The notes beneath the pieces were generated by a model. The model did no database searches. It saw nothing but the letters and a program-made list of their open reading frames with translations, and was not told where the DNA came from. A stretch of 64,000 nt of DNA. Origin: Gloeophyllum trabeum ATCC 11539 (taxonomy: Eukaryota > Basidiomycota > Agaricomycetes > Gloeophyllales > Gloeophyllaceae). Positions 47,932 to 59,812 of this stretch are shown here, in pieces. The translations under genes and the position numbers were made by a program. The stretch is taken from NCBI RefSeq assembly GCF_000344685.1, contig NW_006920411.1, positions 1,390,623 through 1,454,622 of the forward strand, written 5' to 3'. The first letter of the stretch is position 1. Each line of letters begins with the position of its first letter.

Positions 47932-50145
47932 TCAAGCGACTGACATCGGTCTTGGGCCGAGTTTGGTTTGGTCATAGTCCTTCCTGAAGGGGGCCGAGGG
48001 AGGAACAAACGTGTCTTCGGTGAGTGCCATTGATACTGGTTGGTATACGTGAGAAGGGGCGGTGGGGGAGGTGTCGAGTGGGTTCATGGGCATGGGGCTC
48101 AAGCGGCCAGGATTGGACCTGCGCTTGATGGCTCCTGAACGTTTGCTGCGTCCCCTCCGGACCATGAAGACAATGCCAATAACGCCGAGGGCTAAGAGGA
48201 CAACGGCATTCAACGCCATAATTGCAAGCATGGCCGGGAAGTATCTTCCGACACTGTCCAGTGTGTCCGCAAGCTTGGCGGACAAAGTCACTGTGGCGGG
48301 TGCAGCGTCGGATGAGTTCGAGGCGTTGTAGGTGATGTTGTTCTTGGCCGTGCCGCCACGAACGGCGACAAAGTCGGCTGACGCTTCGTTGGGGTCGACG
48401 ATAGACAGCAGCTTGACGTACGGGTTGCCCATGTTGCCGGATGAGTCGAAGTCACCAAAGTCGTACACAGAATAGATGGACCGTAAAACGTTGTCGCCGA
48501 CAAGCCAATCGCTACAGCAAAGTCAATACAGAGCTGCGTTGCGTGCTTTCGCGACTCACAATTCCCCTGCGCCCACAGACACGCTCTGAGGTACAAAGGA
48601 TCCCACGCAAGTGGACGGATCAGTCAAGGAGGCCGGAGTGACATCGAGCGGATGGATGGGGAACACTTCACCGCTGCAAAGACTGAGTGAGCATGAGACG
48701 CTCAGCTGCCTGGAAGTACCCTACCCAATCTGAATAGCCATGTCAATCTCGGCCTCGCAGGGTACCACCCATTGGCCAAGGCCGGAGTCGTACTTGGCTC
48801 CATCGACTCCGCCGTAGATTGCTTGAACAATATCCGTGGGCGCATAGCTGCACACGCATCAGTCGCGCATCTCCTTTTGGCATGTATACTGTGGACGTAC
48901 GTGTATGATGTACCGCTGTCCAGCAGAGCGACGGCTTTGTTGCTGGGGGCATTGGCAACAGCTGTGGTCAAGGAGACCGAGTGTTGCCCGACGATGATAG
49001 AGTCGAGGAGGACATTCCAACGCGAGGGCGAGTTCTCCGGCCAAGTAGGGATGGCAGTGGTGTTCAAGACAGACGAGTACTTCTCTTCGGTTTCGCCTGG
49101 AACATCCAACTTAGGGCAAAAGCCCCGCTAGATAATATAACACTACATACCGAGGGAGAAAGTGCCTTGTACGTCATCGTGCGGGTCTGTGCTCCTCTGC
49201 AGCAGGAAGGCGATGAAGTTCGGTTCACTGGGGTTGTCTTGGAACAGGTTGAACAGGAAGCTCCTCCCAGTGGATGAGCCGGATTTATTGACTAGTGCAT
49301 CGATGGTCGACAGTTTGGTGAAGCCAAGGCCAAGGATACCGTCGGCACCGTAGGAAAGAGCGGGGTTGCTAGCAGCGGATACATCGAGGAAAGCTTGGCT
49401 GGGGACCTTGATACTTCGATCGATGGCGGGGTTAGATGACGACGCAGGCAATGGGAGGTAACAGCATACCCTGCGAACTCTGCCGGAGCATACGAAACAT
49501 GTCCATATGCCCACCCGATGCCGTACTTCATTCTTATCAATTAGATGACGAAGGAAAGAAAGCACGTTTACTGACTGTGAGGTTATACGTTGTGGACTGA
49601 AAGTCCTCATTATTGCTTGAATACAAAGGCATGTGGATCTATCACTCACTGTTTGATTCGCGAAGGGTAGAGGAGACGAGTCGCCCTTGATCCAGAGGTC
49701 TGAGGAGCCTGTGTCTAACTGGACGGGATATTCTGGCAGAGTGTAAACATAGCTGCCGATAATGCCTCCGTCTCAACGTACCAGTGTTTCCGACAGTCAC
49801 CTTTGAGACTTGGTTAGCCTATCCTGAAGGTCCATATGATCCCACATACTCACGTTGGCAATGTAAATCAAGTCATGAACAGTACTGCGCAAGGTTTATG
49901 GGGATAAGCAATGGGGAAACGGGAGTAGCGACGCACGTCAGGTCAAGGTCATCATCATCGTCCCCCGACGCCGCCAAGACCCGGTTGTTGGAAATGGCAG
50001 CAGATGGGCGCGTTACTGATACCCCCCCATTGCCGCTGCGTTTGTGCAAAGAGCTGGGCCGCTTGACCTGAGTTATGGGGATTTTGATGGAGCATGAAGT
50101 GGCAACGGTGAGGGCCAAAGTGAGTGCCAGGGTCGGATATTTCAT
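47932..50145 (-). CDS. Pepsin-like (A1) aspartic protease with C-terminal membrane anchor
   Basis: Exons on the minus strand: 50145-49937, 49884-49854, 49800-49782, 49732-49650, 49596-49576, 49525-49470, 49413-49151, 49096-48901, 48847-48725, 48673-48560 and 48511-47932 (564 aa). A signal peptide and a propeptide with an Asp run come first. The two catalytic motifs are QLDTGSSDLW (Asp about residue 93) and LLDSGTSYTY (Asp about 285), with the flap region YGIGWAYGHVSYAP between them and DWLVGDNVLRSIYSVYDF near the end of the catalytic part. A single membrane helix (YFPAMLAIMALNAVVLLALG) is followed by a basic, Pro/Ser-rich cytosolic tail. This is a surface or endomembrane protease, similar in build to anchored CtsD-type or yapsin-like enzymes. 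Three introns end in AAG. Confidence 0.92.
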
Positions 50146-50847
50146 GGCAGTAAGTGGGCGGTCAAGGGACCGGAAACCAAAGGAATGACAGTGCGTAGAG
50201 CGCAGGTAAAGAGAGGAGGAGACAGCCCGTCAGGTCAGGGCAGGAGTCCAGACAAGCGTACGGCCTGCGCAGGGCACAAGGTATAGGGACCGTGTGAACA
50301 CTGGCCGGCCTCATAATCGTTCTTGCCTTCCACTGCTATCTTTGCTCCAACTGCGTCGCTGCGCATTGCTCGAGAGCTGCCAGGCATTCGAGTTGTATGG
50401 GCGAGTCGAACGTAGTCCGTCCGTCTGCCGACTCTAGCATTATATGTCGACATTTCTGGCGTTATCGGTATGTTATGGCCGTGCTTCCTCGGGGCCCGCA
50501 CAGCACCGACGCGGTCCAAGACACGTTCCCTGCTTCATTCCCGCCTGCCCACCGCATTCATGGCATTCATGCAGCCCTTTGCGCACAAATGCTGCGCAAC
50601 GTCAACTGGCATAAGCTGCCAAAGCAAATGGTAATTCCATCCCGAGCCAGCCCAGCGCCTGAAATGCACTTCAGGCTATAAATAGCCCTCTGGATACTGA
50701 TCGGGACGCCACGTTGACTCCACGTGCGCGGACTTACCCCGCATCACGTGAGGAAGCGCCCCTATGACCTTCCCGGGGCGAGAGTACGGCCCTCCGTCCG
50801 GTGCTGCTGTTTAAACCGTCGCCTCCATCGACCAGCACGACTCTGCC
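50146..50847. promoter_or_regulatory. Divergent intergenic region, aspartic protease / ADHFE1
   Basis: Seven hundred bp with two CACGTG E-boxes close to the plus-strand gene (50721-50726 and 50745-50750). No gene is supported here. Confidence 0.4.
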
Positions 50848-52924
50848 ATGCCCCCGCCAGCGTCGAGAAGTACGATCTTCAGGCTCATCAACGCCTCCCA
50901 GCACTCCGCTTGCCCTTGCCATGGCTGCAGGTCTTCTGGTCATCATCATGGACATGCACACCAGGCTATGAATCAGATGAGGAAGTTCGCGACCCCTGTC
51001 CCTGAGAAGGAGTACGCGTTTGAGGTACAATTATCCTGCTAAAGCCTTGCACTATCTGCTTATACCGTGCTAGGTTGCTGCGTCCAATCTGAGATTCGGA
51101 GACGGTGTCACCCGTGAGGTCGGCATGGACCTCAAGAATATGAAGGCAACTAAGGTCAGTATCTCCCTACCTATATTGACACAAAATAATAAAGAGTATG
51201 CTTTCAGGTTGGCGTGTTCACCGATCCCAACATTGCCAAGCTTCCTCCTATGAAGATGGTGAGACCGGACTTTAGTTGCGAAGCGCCGAAGTTAACGTCA
51301 TCGTCGCATCCAAGGCGCTCGAATCATTAGACGCCCAGACGGACCTCCCATACGAAGTCTACGACAAGGTCGTGGCCGAGCCTACAGAAGCGTCTTGGAG
51401 GGATGCTATCGCATGGGCCAGGAAGCATGACTTCACCCACTTCTTAGCGTATGTCATTGTTTCAGCGCTTTGTATTGACGATTCACGCTCTGGTATTCCA
51501 GCGTCGGAGGAGGAAGTGTAATGGACACGGCGAAAGCTGCAAATCTGTGCGTCTCATCTGAAGATACTTGGTACATGGGCTGATCTCTGGCTGAAACGCA
51601 GTTTCACGGTGTACAAGGACGCAGACCTCATGGACTTCATTAACGCTCCCATTGGCAAAGGCCTTCCAATAACCAAGACTTTACGACCCCTCATTGCTGG
51701 TGAGTTATCTCGTCCACCGTGGGCACTGGGGACATAATTTCTGACACAACCCAGTCCCGACAACCGCTGGTACTGGGTCGGAAACTACCGGTACTGCTAT
51801 TTTGGACATCACGTCGAAATCGTTCAAGACTGGGATTGCCAGTAGGGCGATGAAACCAACCCTGGGTATCGTGGATACTTATAACACCGACACGTGCCCT
51901 ACCGAAGTTCATATCAGCGCTGGGCTGGACGTGTTATTCCATAGCATGGAGAGCTACACAGCAATTCCGTGAGTGCATCTGGCGGGTCGACTGCACTACA
52001 GCTAAATGGCACTCAACAGATACACGGAACGGACGCCTCGACCAGCTAATCCCATCAATAGGCCTGCGTACCAAGGGAGTAACCCGGTCGCAGATGTGTT
52101 CTCGCTATGGGCTTTGCGTCAGACGGTTCAATATCTGCCTCGCGTGGCTAAGGACAAGGAAGATCAAGAAGCGAGACGCCAGATGCTGTAGGTTCCTCCC
52201 CATTCGATTCTATCTCTTCATTGTTAATGCGCTGCATAGTCTGGCGGCATCGTTCGCTGGGATTGGCTTCGGCAACGCGGGCGTTCATTTGTGCCATGGC
52301 ATGAGTTATCCGGTAAGGCTGCTGGTGGGTGTCTGGAACACGGACGGTAACCTAGCTTGCGTAGATATCCGGCTTGAACAAGGCAGGGCCCAAATATAAG
52401 CATCCCGGTTACTTGGTGGACCACCCTATTATACCACACGGTGTTAGGTAAGATCGCCAACAGTTTCGGATGTAGTGCATCTGGCTAATGAAAATCTGTG
52501 TAGTGTTGCTCTTACCGGTCCATCAGGTGAGTGATCTCCAAAGTTTCGGGAGATGGTCCTATGATATCAACGAACTCTTCTGCATCTAGTGTTCCAGTTC
52601 ACCGCTCCTTCAGCGCCTGATCGTCACAGAGAAGCACTGGCCATCTTCAACAACACTACTGTAACAGATCCGTCAATAACGTCAATTCCTGATAGGGAGA
52701 TCGGTGCCCATTTGTTTGAATCTATTGCGCGGTTCTTGGATGGCCTTGGTGTCCCGCGCGGCTTGAAGGCTGTCGGTTACAAGAAGTCGGACGTGCCGAT
52801 GTTAGTGGACGGGACTATTCCCCAGAGGCGAGTGTTGGATCTCGCGCCTGGTGTGGGAGATGTCGCCGGGGAAGATGGAAGGGAGCATCTGGCGAGGATC
52901 TTGGAAAGCGCGTTGGAATATTAG
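50848..52924 (+). CDS. ADHFE1: Hydroxyacid-oxoacid transhydrogenase, iron-type alcohol dehydrogenase family (ADHFE1)
   Basis: Exons: 50848-51024, 51074-51154, 51208-51258, 51315-51448, 51502-51546, 51602-51699, 51755-51968, 52020-52187, 52240-52312, 52365-52447, 52504-52526 and 52590-52924 (493 aa). After a His/Ser-rich N-terminus, probably a mitochondrial presequence, come FATPVPEKEYAFEVAASNLR, the dinucleotide-binding block FLAVGGGSVMDTAKAANL, VPTTAGTGSETTGTAI, the metal-site regions SAGLDVLFHSMESYT and GFGNAGVHLCHGMSYP, and YLVDHPIIPHGVSVAL. ADHFE1 couples oxidation of 4-hydroxybutyrate to reduction of 2-oxoglutarate, giving D-2-hydroxyglutarate in mitochondria. The third intron (51259-51314) ends in AAG. 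Confidence 0.95.
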
Positions 52925-53157
52925 GAAGCCAGCACAGCTATGTACTTCACAGGATCTTGAGTGTAAGTATCCTCGGAAGCAATTTGTGTATAAATAGTGC
53001 ATACTTGAGCAGTGCTGAATTCACTGATGAACGCATCGTTCAACATTCCGGACAACCTCCAAGGGGCTACTTTTCAAATATCGCACTACTAACGTAATAG
53101 GTCAAACTGTCTCCACGTACAATCTGCGTATAACTGTTGCGATAGAGTGACCCGAGT

Positions 53158-54456
53158 ATGGCTGGCAAGAATAAAGTAACTCCCACCGCCCTCTCTTCTA
53201 TCAACATCACTTTCCTTGGTACCGCATCCGCTCAGCCATCTTCAACTCGTAATCATTCATCTCTCGCACTGCGTTTGGGAGGCGATGTATGGCTGTTCGA
53301 TTGCGGTGAGGCCACGCAACATCAGATCCAGAGAAGCGGGGTGAAGATGGGGAGGATCAAGAAGATATTCATAACTCATACGCATGGTGGGTGTATCTGA
53401 ATACTGTTTCTGGCACGCGTGGTGAAGAGTCTGACCCGGAAGGCGACCATATATTCGGCTTATTGCCTTTGATGGCGAGCATCATGAATGGTGCCGGAGG
53501 CACGGTGGAAGGCCTGGAAGATGAAAGGAACCATGCTACGGATTATCGTGAGGTGAGTGTATTGGTGACCTTTGAGACATATGTTTTGTGGAGTATTCGT
53601 CCGCATTGTGTAGCCGTTGGAAATATACGGTCCCCTCGGTACCAGGGCCTATATTCGCAGTGGCCTAACGTATACCCATACCATCCTGGGCGCTCCATAT
53701 GTCGTACATGAACTACGCTTTCCGATAGACCCTGCTGTGGGAGATTACACCGAAATGCTAAGCCTGGCGACAGAACTAGCAGGTCAAAATATCCCTGAAG
53801 ACAATGGGATCTGGCCGAACATATACCAAGATTCTCTCGTATCCGTCTCCGCTGCGCCGATCCTCCACTCTGTTCCCTGTGTTGGTTACGTCGTGACCGA
53901 GAAACCAGTACCCGGGAAGATGGACCCGAAGCAATATGTGCCTCACATCAAAAGGACGAATACCCCCATGGCTGTTATGAGTCGGCTGCAACAGGGAGAG
54001 ACGGTGACTCTGTCGGACGGCACGGTCCTTCATGGCCCTAGTCGACGGCCGGGTCGAAAAATCGCAATCCTGGGCGACACCTATGATCCTTCCCCCCTAG
54101 CGAAGTTAGCAGCTAACGCGGACATCCTCATTCATGAGGCGACGAACGCACACCTACCCGGCGTGGATTCGGACACGAAACCAGAAGACTCATACGAAAC
54201 GGTCGAAATCCGCGCCAAGTCTCGAGGGCATTCTACCCCGCAGATGGCTGGGGCATTCGCAAACCGCGTAGGCGCTTGCAGACTGCTCTTGAATCACTTC
54301 TCTGCTAGGTATCCAGGAAACGACGACGTCGACGAGGAGGCTCGGCGGATGATGGGTGCTATCAAAGCACTGGCCGCGGAAGAATTCCGCGGAGAAATTA
54401 TCTGTGCTCGAGACCTGATGAGCATCGAAGTGCAGCTCAGGGCGCTGTCGGATTAA
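53158..54456 (+). CDS. Ribonuclease Z, short form (ELAC1-like tRNA 3'-endonuclease)
   Basis: Exons: 53158-53386, 53443-53552 and 53614-54456 (393 aa). The metallo-beta-lactamase core is clear: [34 protein letters not shown], the zinc motif HTHGDH (created by the first splice), [17 protein letters not shown] and [17 protein letters not shown]. This is a tRNase Z that cuts the 3' trailer from tRNA precursors. The length fits the short form; the long form would be about twice as large. It lacks a clear organelle signal, so the nucleus or cytosol is likely. The first intron ends in GGAAG. Confidence 0.93.
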
Positions 54457-55678
54457 GACTCCCGGTGGCCGTCGGTCGGCCATGAGACGTAGAGGTGCAG
54501 GTCCTGGCATATTATCACCGCGTTCTCTAACCGTTGATGCCTCATGGAGCAGGGTCGTGCATATTGGCCTGCTCGTGCTGCTAGTAGTCTTGTTCGACAC
54601 TCCCGCTGACGAGTGCACCCAAGCAAGAATTAATGGGACGTAGGGCAGTCACTACGGATCGACGGAATTTGGACAAGGTATGAAACCGCAACAGCCGGGA
54701 TCATCCTGCACTGGCGGTGTCTCTGTCTGGGAACTCTTAGCATGCCCAGGTGACCTTCGGACCCGTCAAAAAATCTCTACTGAGCTATCGTTACGAGTAT
54801 CTCATATTGAAATTCATGTCGAGGGAGTCGGTGAGTCTGCAGTGCGCTTTATGGTCATCCATAATACGCGGATAAGGCGCCACCTCATATGCGACCTTGG
54901 GAGTCCGCCCGAGCCCTATGCCCTGCGATAAGACAATGCCCTCTGACCTGATTCTGGCCTCACGGAATTATTTGCTCAGGGCGTTCTGTAATCACGGCTC
55001 GGCGGATTTTCGCCGATATGCCCCTAGGATATTGCGCAGTGAGGCAACACATACTGTAAATATCGTCCGCAGTAAACTGCGAGCGCGTAATGGTGAGCTT
55101 TGCAACACCAATGTCGCAAGATTTGTGGTCGAGCCCTACGCTCCGAAACCGGACCGCATTTACAGTGTATGTGCCTGGGAGTAGACACATACCCTAACCC
55201 AGGCAACTTGCCCATCACCACTGGAAGCTCAAGCGGTCCCGAATGGGCACTGCGGCGTAGTTCATCGTGCATGATGACTCGCTATTATTCACGGTGCGGG
55301 CGGCTGCGCATTTGACTGGATGCGTGTCAGATCACGTCACAGCGTTGTATCAGTTTCATATTGGCTCAGTATTGACTGGTTCTTGAGAGCACAGGTGACT
55401 CCTTGCTATGCCCCGAACCCTATCATCAGTGCCTGGAGGACAGATCTGACATTGAATAGGCCATCATGACCTTTACTAAGAGTGTTCATCACAGCGGTTC
55501 TCGCGGACTATTGCGGTCCTGCACTCTGGACGGCGCTGCATGCCCTGAACCGCAGCATCGCATATCTGCTCACGCGTGTCTATATAAGCCACAATGCTAG
55601 TAGAGACTCACAACAGCGCTTGCCCCTCCGGTCATCACGCAAAGAACAGTCTCCCCAGCAGATACATACCATCTCGCA
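54457..55678. other. Intergenic region, no supported gene
   Basis: About 1.2 kb with several unrelated 70-100-codon frames on both strands and no conserved motif. An imperfect inverted pair (CACATACTGTAAAT near 55048 and ATTTACAGTGTATGTG near 55158) is present but short. Confidence 0.4.
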
Positions 55679-56170
55679 ATGCCTTCCACTACCTCTTCCT
55701 ACGCCGCATCTACCACCTCTTTCGACACCGCATCTACCCTCTCGGTCGCATCCAGCACCACCATAGCACCTCTTAAAACCTCTCCTGTCAGAGATTACGC
55801 TGCTGCATTTGGAGCGTTGCAAACTCAGTACGGCACATCCGGTTTCATCCCCACCCCCGTCATTGGCGAACGGAAGAAATCGGACTCTTCCTCCGCGACC
55901 GAGGAAGCAAAGAAATCCGGCCCTTCGTCTCTCAGAAAGATTTTCAAGCGCTCGAAGTCCTCAGACAAGAAGAGCCCTGCACCCGCCGTGTCATCGCAGA
56001 CTACCACTGCCACTGGCGCGTCTTCACAATCCGACAAGGGAAAACCATCCCCTTCTCCTAGGATAGAGATGAACTCCAGGTAAGCCCTATTCGAGCTCAG
56101 CGCTCGAATCACGACTTACGGAACCTCCAGGAATATGGGCCCCGCATTCTCCAGATTAGGTGCCCTTTGA
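55679..56170 (+). CDS. Small Ser/Thr-rich protein, unknown
   Basis: Exons: 55679-56079 and 56131-56170 (146 aa). I do not recognise a family. The first third is Ser/Thr/Ala-rich, then VRDYAAAFGALQTQYGTSGF looks like an ordered helix. A Lys/Ser-rich basic patch (SLRKIFKRSKSSDKK) and the short C-terminus NMGPAFSRLGAL follow. The splice sites are canonical, and the ordered segment plus defined C-terminus argue for a real gene. The basic patch could bind membrane or nucleic acid; that is a guess. Confidence 0.6.
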
Positions 56171-56734
56171 GACGCTTCGGCTCTCCTGACCTCAGCTTTC
56201 CGGCCTGCCACCGATGTCCACATCGGAAGGCGAGCACTTAATTGGGCGCGATTGCAAAGCCCTGTGCCAGCCAACTGAGCCCAGACCAGCTCTGAATAGG
56301 GCGGCTAGCCACAATATGTTGCTGCTAGCATGGTCACCGCGGTACTGCTCAAAGAGAGGGGAGGCGGTTGTTAAGCGACACATGATACTTTCGACCCTCC
56401 CCCCTTTGCTTTTGGTTTCTTCCCTGCTTCCAATGTCTCCGTTGTGCTCGTTCCTCGCTGTTCGCCATTGACATCCATAAGTACTGCGATGTTTGCGATC
56501 GAAACTTGTGATCTCATGTACGTCAGGAATATGTTGAATTGTTGTACGCTCTGGGATGGCTTTTTGTACGAGTTGTGGCATACCACTCTAGGTACACCGT
56601 GTACGTTTGTACATAGTGATCGCCAGACCTCGATTACATATGACATACACGGATCGGGATATGTTAATCTCGGCGCCGGCAATCAAACGAGATCTTAGAT
56701 TAGATTAACGAGCAGAGAGTGGTAAGCCGCCGGC
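56171..56734. other. Intergenic spacer before HIS6
   Basis: About 560 bp holding the 3' end of the small protein gene and the HIS6 promoter. No distinct motif. I looked for a general-control TGACTC box and did not confirm one near the start. Confidence 0.4.
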
Positions 56735-58039
56735 ATGTCCTCTCCGCATTCCACATCTCGCCGCAGTCTCTTCCGGCCCTGCATCGATCTGCATGGGGGA
56801 CAAGTGAAGCAGATTGTAGGAGGCACACTCTCCGACGAGAATCCTGAAGACTTGAAAACGAACTTTGTGGCAACGTACGTCTGATCTGATAGTCTCGTCG
56901 AACAGTATCTTTTAGGAGATTTACTCTGACTCGGCGCATGCCTCGCGCAGCAAACCGCCCTCCGAGTTTGCACGGCTATACAAGGAACATGGACTTGAAG
57001 GGGGACATGTGATTAAACTCGGTCCAGGGAATGACGAAGCTGCGAAAGAGGCTTTGGCAACTTGGCTAGGTCAGCCCCTATGGAACCGCCCACCTTGACA
57101 GCAGACCTCTCATTTTGTTGGAAGGCGGTCTGCAGATCGGTGGGGGAATAAATGCGAACAATGCGGAAGAATGGCTGGATGCGGGTGCTAGTAAAGTAAG
57201 TCGATATGTGGATCGACCGGGAGAGTCTCAAGCTGAGAGGATGCACATAGGTTATTATTACCTCGTACCTCTTCCCGGGCGGAAAGTTTGATCTCGCAAG
57301 GCTTAAGCATATATCGGCTTCAGTAGGTAAGGAACGAGTGGTGGTAGACGTGAGGTGAGTCCTGCATCCGTTGAACGGCAGGAATATCGTGTGACTCTGA
57401 ACAGTTGTCGAAGGAGAGACGGAAAGTGGATGGTGGCCATGAACAAATGGCAAGATATTACGGACATGGAAGTCTGCAAAGGTAATTACCCTGTGAAAGT
57501 TCGGGACGCGGATGCTGATAACTCGACGGCCTAGAATCCTTGAATTTGCTTTCGGAATATTGCAGGTAAGTCGCAGACTAGCGCGGTCGCTGAGGGACTC
57601 TCATGGTATTAGTGAATTTCTCATTCACGCGGCCGATGTCGAGGGTCTGTGCCAAGGCATAGACGAAGAGCTCGTCCAGAGTCAGTCGTTCAAATCCGGC
57701 TCTTTAAGCTTATCACTGATCGCCGTTTAGAGCTCGGAGAATGGGTTAATATCCCCACAACATATGCTGGAGGCGCGAAGGGTGCGCATCACGAACCACG
57801 TGTAGAGAAGGTACCTGACGTTCCACTCCAGACATATCCGACTTAGACTTGGTCGAGAGGCTTTCCCATGGGAAAGTCGATCTAACTTATGGCAGGTGCG
57901 CGACCGTCTGCTACAGTGAAAACCAGGCATACTGAACATTTATAGTTCCTTGGACATCTTTGGTGGTAATCTTGTTAAGTTCAGCGACCTAGTGGAGCGA
58001 AACAAGAGGGTACTTCAGAAAGAGCAGCACGGAGTTTGA
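56735..58039 (+). CDS. HIS6: ProFAR isomerase, histidine biosynthesis step 4 (His6/HisA)
   Basis: Exons: 56735-56874, 56951-57069, 57125-57195, 57251-57354, 57405-57481, 57535-57565, 57613-57680, 57731-57781, 57847-57895 and 57946-58039 (267 aa, close to the yeast length). TIM-barrel landmarks: [96 protein letters not shown] and [17 protein letters not shown]. The enzyme opens and isomerises the phosphoribosyl moiety of ProFAR. The second intron (57070-57124) must end in GGAAG to keep the conserved GGLQIGGGI block, even though two closer CAG sites exist. Confidence 0.95.
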
Positions 58040-58487
58040 CGGTATATTGTAAGACATTATGAGCGGAAACTGTATGCTATCGCTGGGAGGGGGGAGTAAG
58101 CACGACGTGCATTCGCGACTTTTGAGGTGGCTTTGCGCCGCTCTTCAGCCTCGTCCTTAGCATCTGTTGGTAGTGAGATCAGATCGGGCAATGAGCTTCT
58201 GAGGGTGCTTCCATATATGGAGGCGTGGTAAAGTGGCCCCTATGAACTGGATAGTCTGCTTGCGTAAGCTTTCCCATCGGTTCCTCGTCGCGGACAACAT
58301 CCAAGGGTCAGTAACATCCAGGGCATAACCTCAAGGTGAGTGTCATTATGTCGCTGGGCAGCGTTGTTGTGCAAGACCTTGGACGAGCGTCACATGCCTT
58401 GTGCGATCCCCTAGTCTTCCAAGGACGCTGCCCGCCACTTGGCTGCCGGCACCAGGTTCTGATCACTGCGTCTAGACACATCCCACC
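58040..58487. other. Intergenic spacer HIS6 / RPL35
   Basis: About 450 bp with no supported gene. The right part is the ribosomal protein promoter; no specific box was identified. Confidence 0.4.
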
Positions 58488-59042
58488 ATGCCCGGCAAGG
58501 TCAAGGCTTACGAACTTCAGTCCAAGTGCGTCCTCTTTGCTTCCTGCGAGATGAAAGTGCGGCTGATGTAGAGTGGGATACACCACCAGGTCGAAGAATG
58601 ACTTGTCAAAACAACTCGTCGACCTCAAGAATGAGCTCTTGAGCCTGCGGGTACAGAAGGTTGTTGGGGGTTCGGCGTCCAAGCTGACCAAGATGTGCGT
58701 ATGCAATACATGCTATGTATTCGCGGTGGACTGATGCAGCTCGTTATCCATGCAGCAACACCGTCCGGAAATCCATTGCCCGTGTCTTGACGGTTATGAA
58801 CCACAAGCAGCGCCAAAACCTCCGGGAGTTCTACAAGAACAAGAAGTACCTCCCTCTTGACCTCCGTCCGAAGCGGACACGCGCTATCCGACGGAGATTG
58901 ACCAAGGTATGTGCTCGTTGAGTCACTTCCACTTTCCCAGCTAATGCTTTCGTCAACGTAGCACGAAAAGTCCCTGAAGACCGAGAAGCAGCGCAAGAAG
59001 GATATCCACTTCCCCAAGAGGAAGTACGCTGTGAAGGCATAG
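58488..59042 (+). CDS. RPL35: Cytosolic 60S ribosomal protein L35 (uL29)
   Basis: Exons: 58488-58525, 58590-58694, 58756-58906 and 58962-59042 (124 aa). The sequence reads [20 protein letters not shown], then [36 protein letters not shown] and [18 protein letters not shown], ending KRKYAVKA. This is the standard eukaryotic L35, which sits near the tunnel exit. Length and basic composition match the family. The early first intron, right after a short first exon, is common in fungal ribosomal protein genes. Confidence 0.97.
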
Positions 59043-59812
59043 GGCTAGGGGGACGAGGTTGGGTGTCCGTGTATATCACTTCTTTGGCGTCTATGCTACA
59101 GGCCATTGACCGCTCCACGCTGCATATTATGCCATGTTATGTGTCTTTATGCTCTTGCGCTATCATTACTTTCTGTCCATCTCGGATCCCTATTGCTTCT
59201 AGCGGGAGCCGGTGGGACGAGTGTGTGCGCCCGGGTGGGTCCCAAATCCTGGACGAAGAAGCCGCTGGACTGCACTCATGTAGTGTTAGTTTGGATAGAT
59301 GAGCCTGATGGATACAGGAGTGTATGTAAACGGGTTCTATGTCCGTGGAGAAAGTGTCGGAAAGGCTGAGACAAGGGAATCAGATGCAGGACATTGCCTG
59401 TGTCAGCGGCCGAGAAAGGAAATGTCGGCACAAGTCCTCTCGCATGGGCGCTGACAAGCTTGATGACATACTTAGGAGGGCCTTCAGAAGAGCTCTGCCC
59501 GTGGCGTCACCGCGGCATTGCCTTTATATCTCTTCTGCTTTGTCTCATTACTGCGAGCCATCACAGACACGCTCGTCGCTGTCCGACACGGTGTTGCCGC
59601 TTTCCCCGCCACCTGAAGCATACCGGTGACCGTGCTTCGACTCCCACCGGTACTCCTATAGACGCGTCCACGACAAAGATCCTTTCTTCCCAGCCGACCT
59701 GCACCCCGAGCAATACCTCAAATTCAGGAAGATTGCAACACAAGCATATTTTTATCACTATCACGACTCCTTCACGAAGCCTCACGACTCTAGATCTGAT
59801 ATTTAACGAATA
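59043..59812. other. Intergenic region RPL35 / GCK-III kinase
   Basis: About 770 bp without a supported gene. Short frames on both strands lack motifs. Confidence 0.4.
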
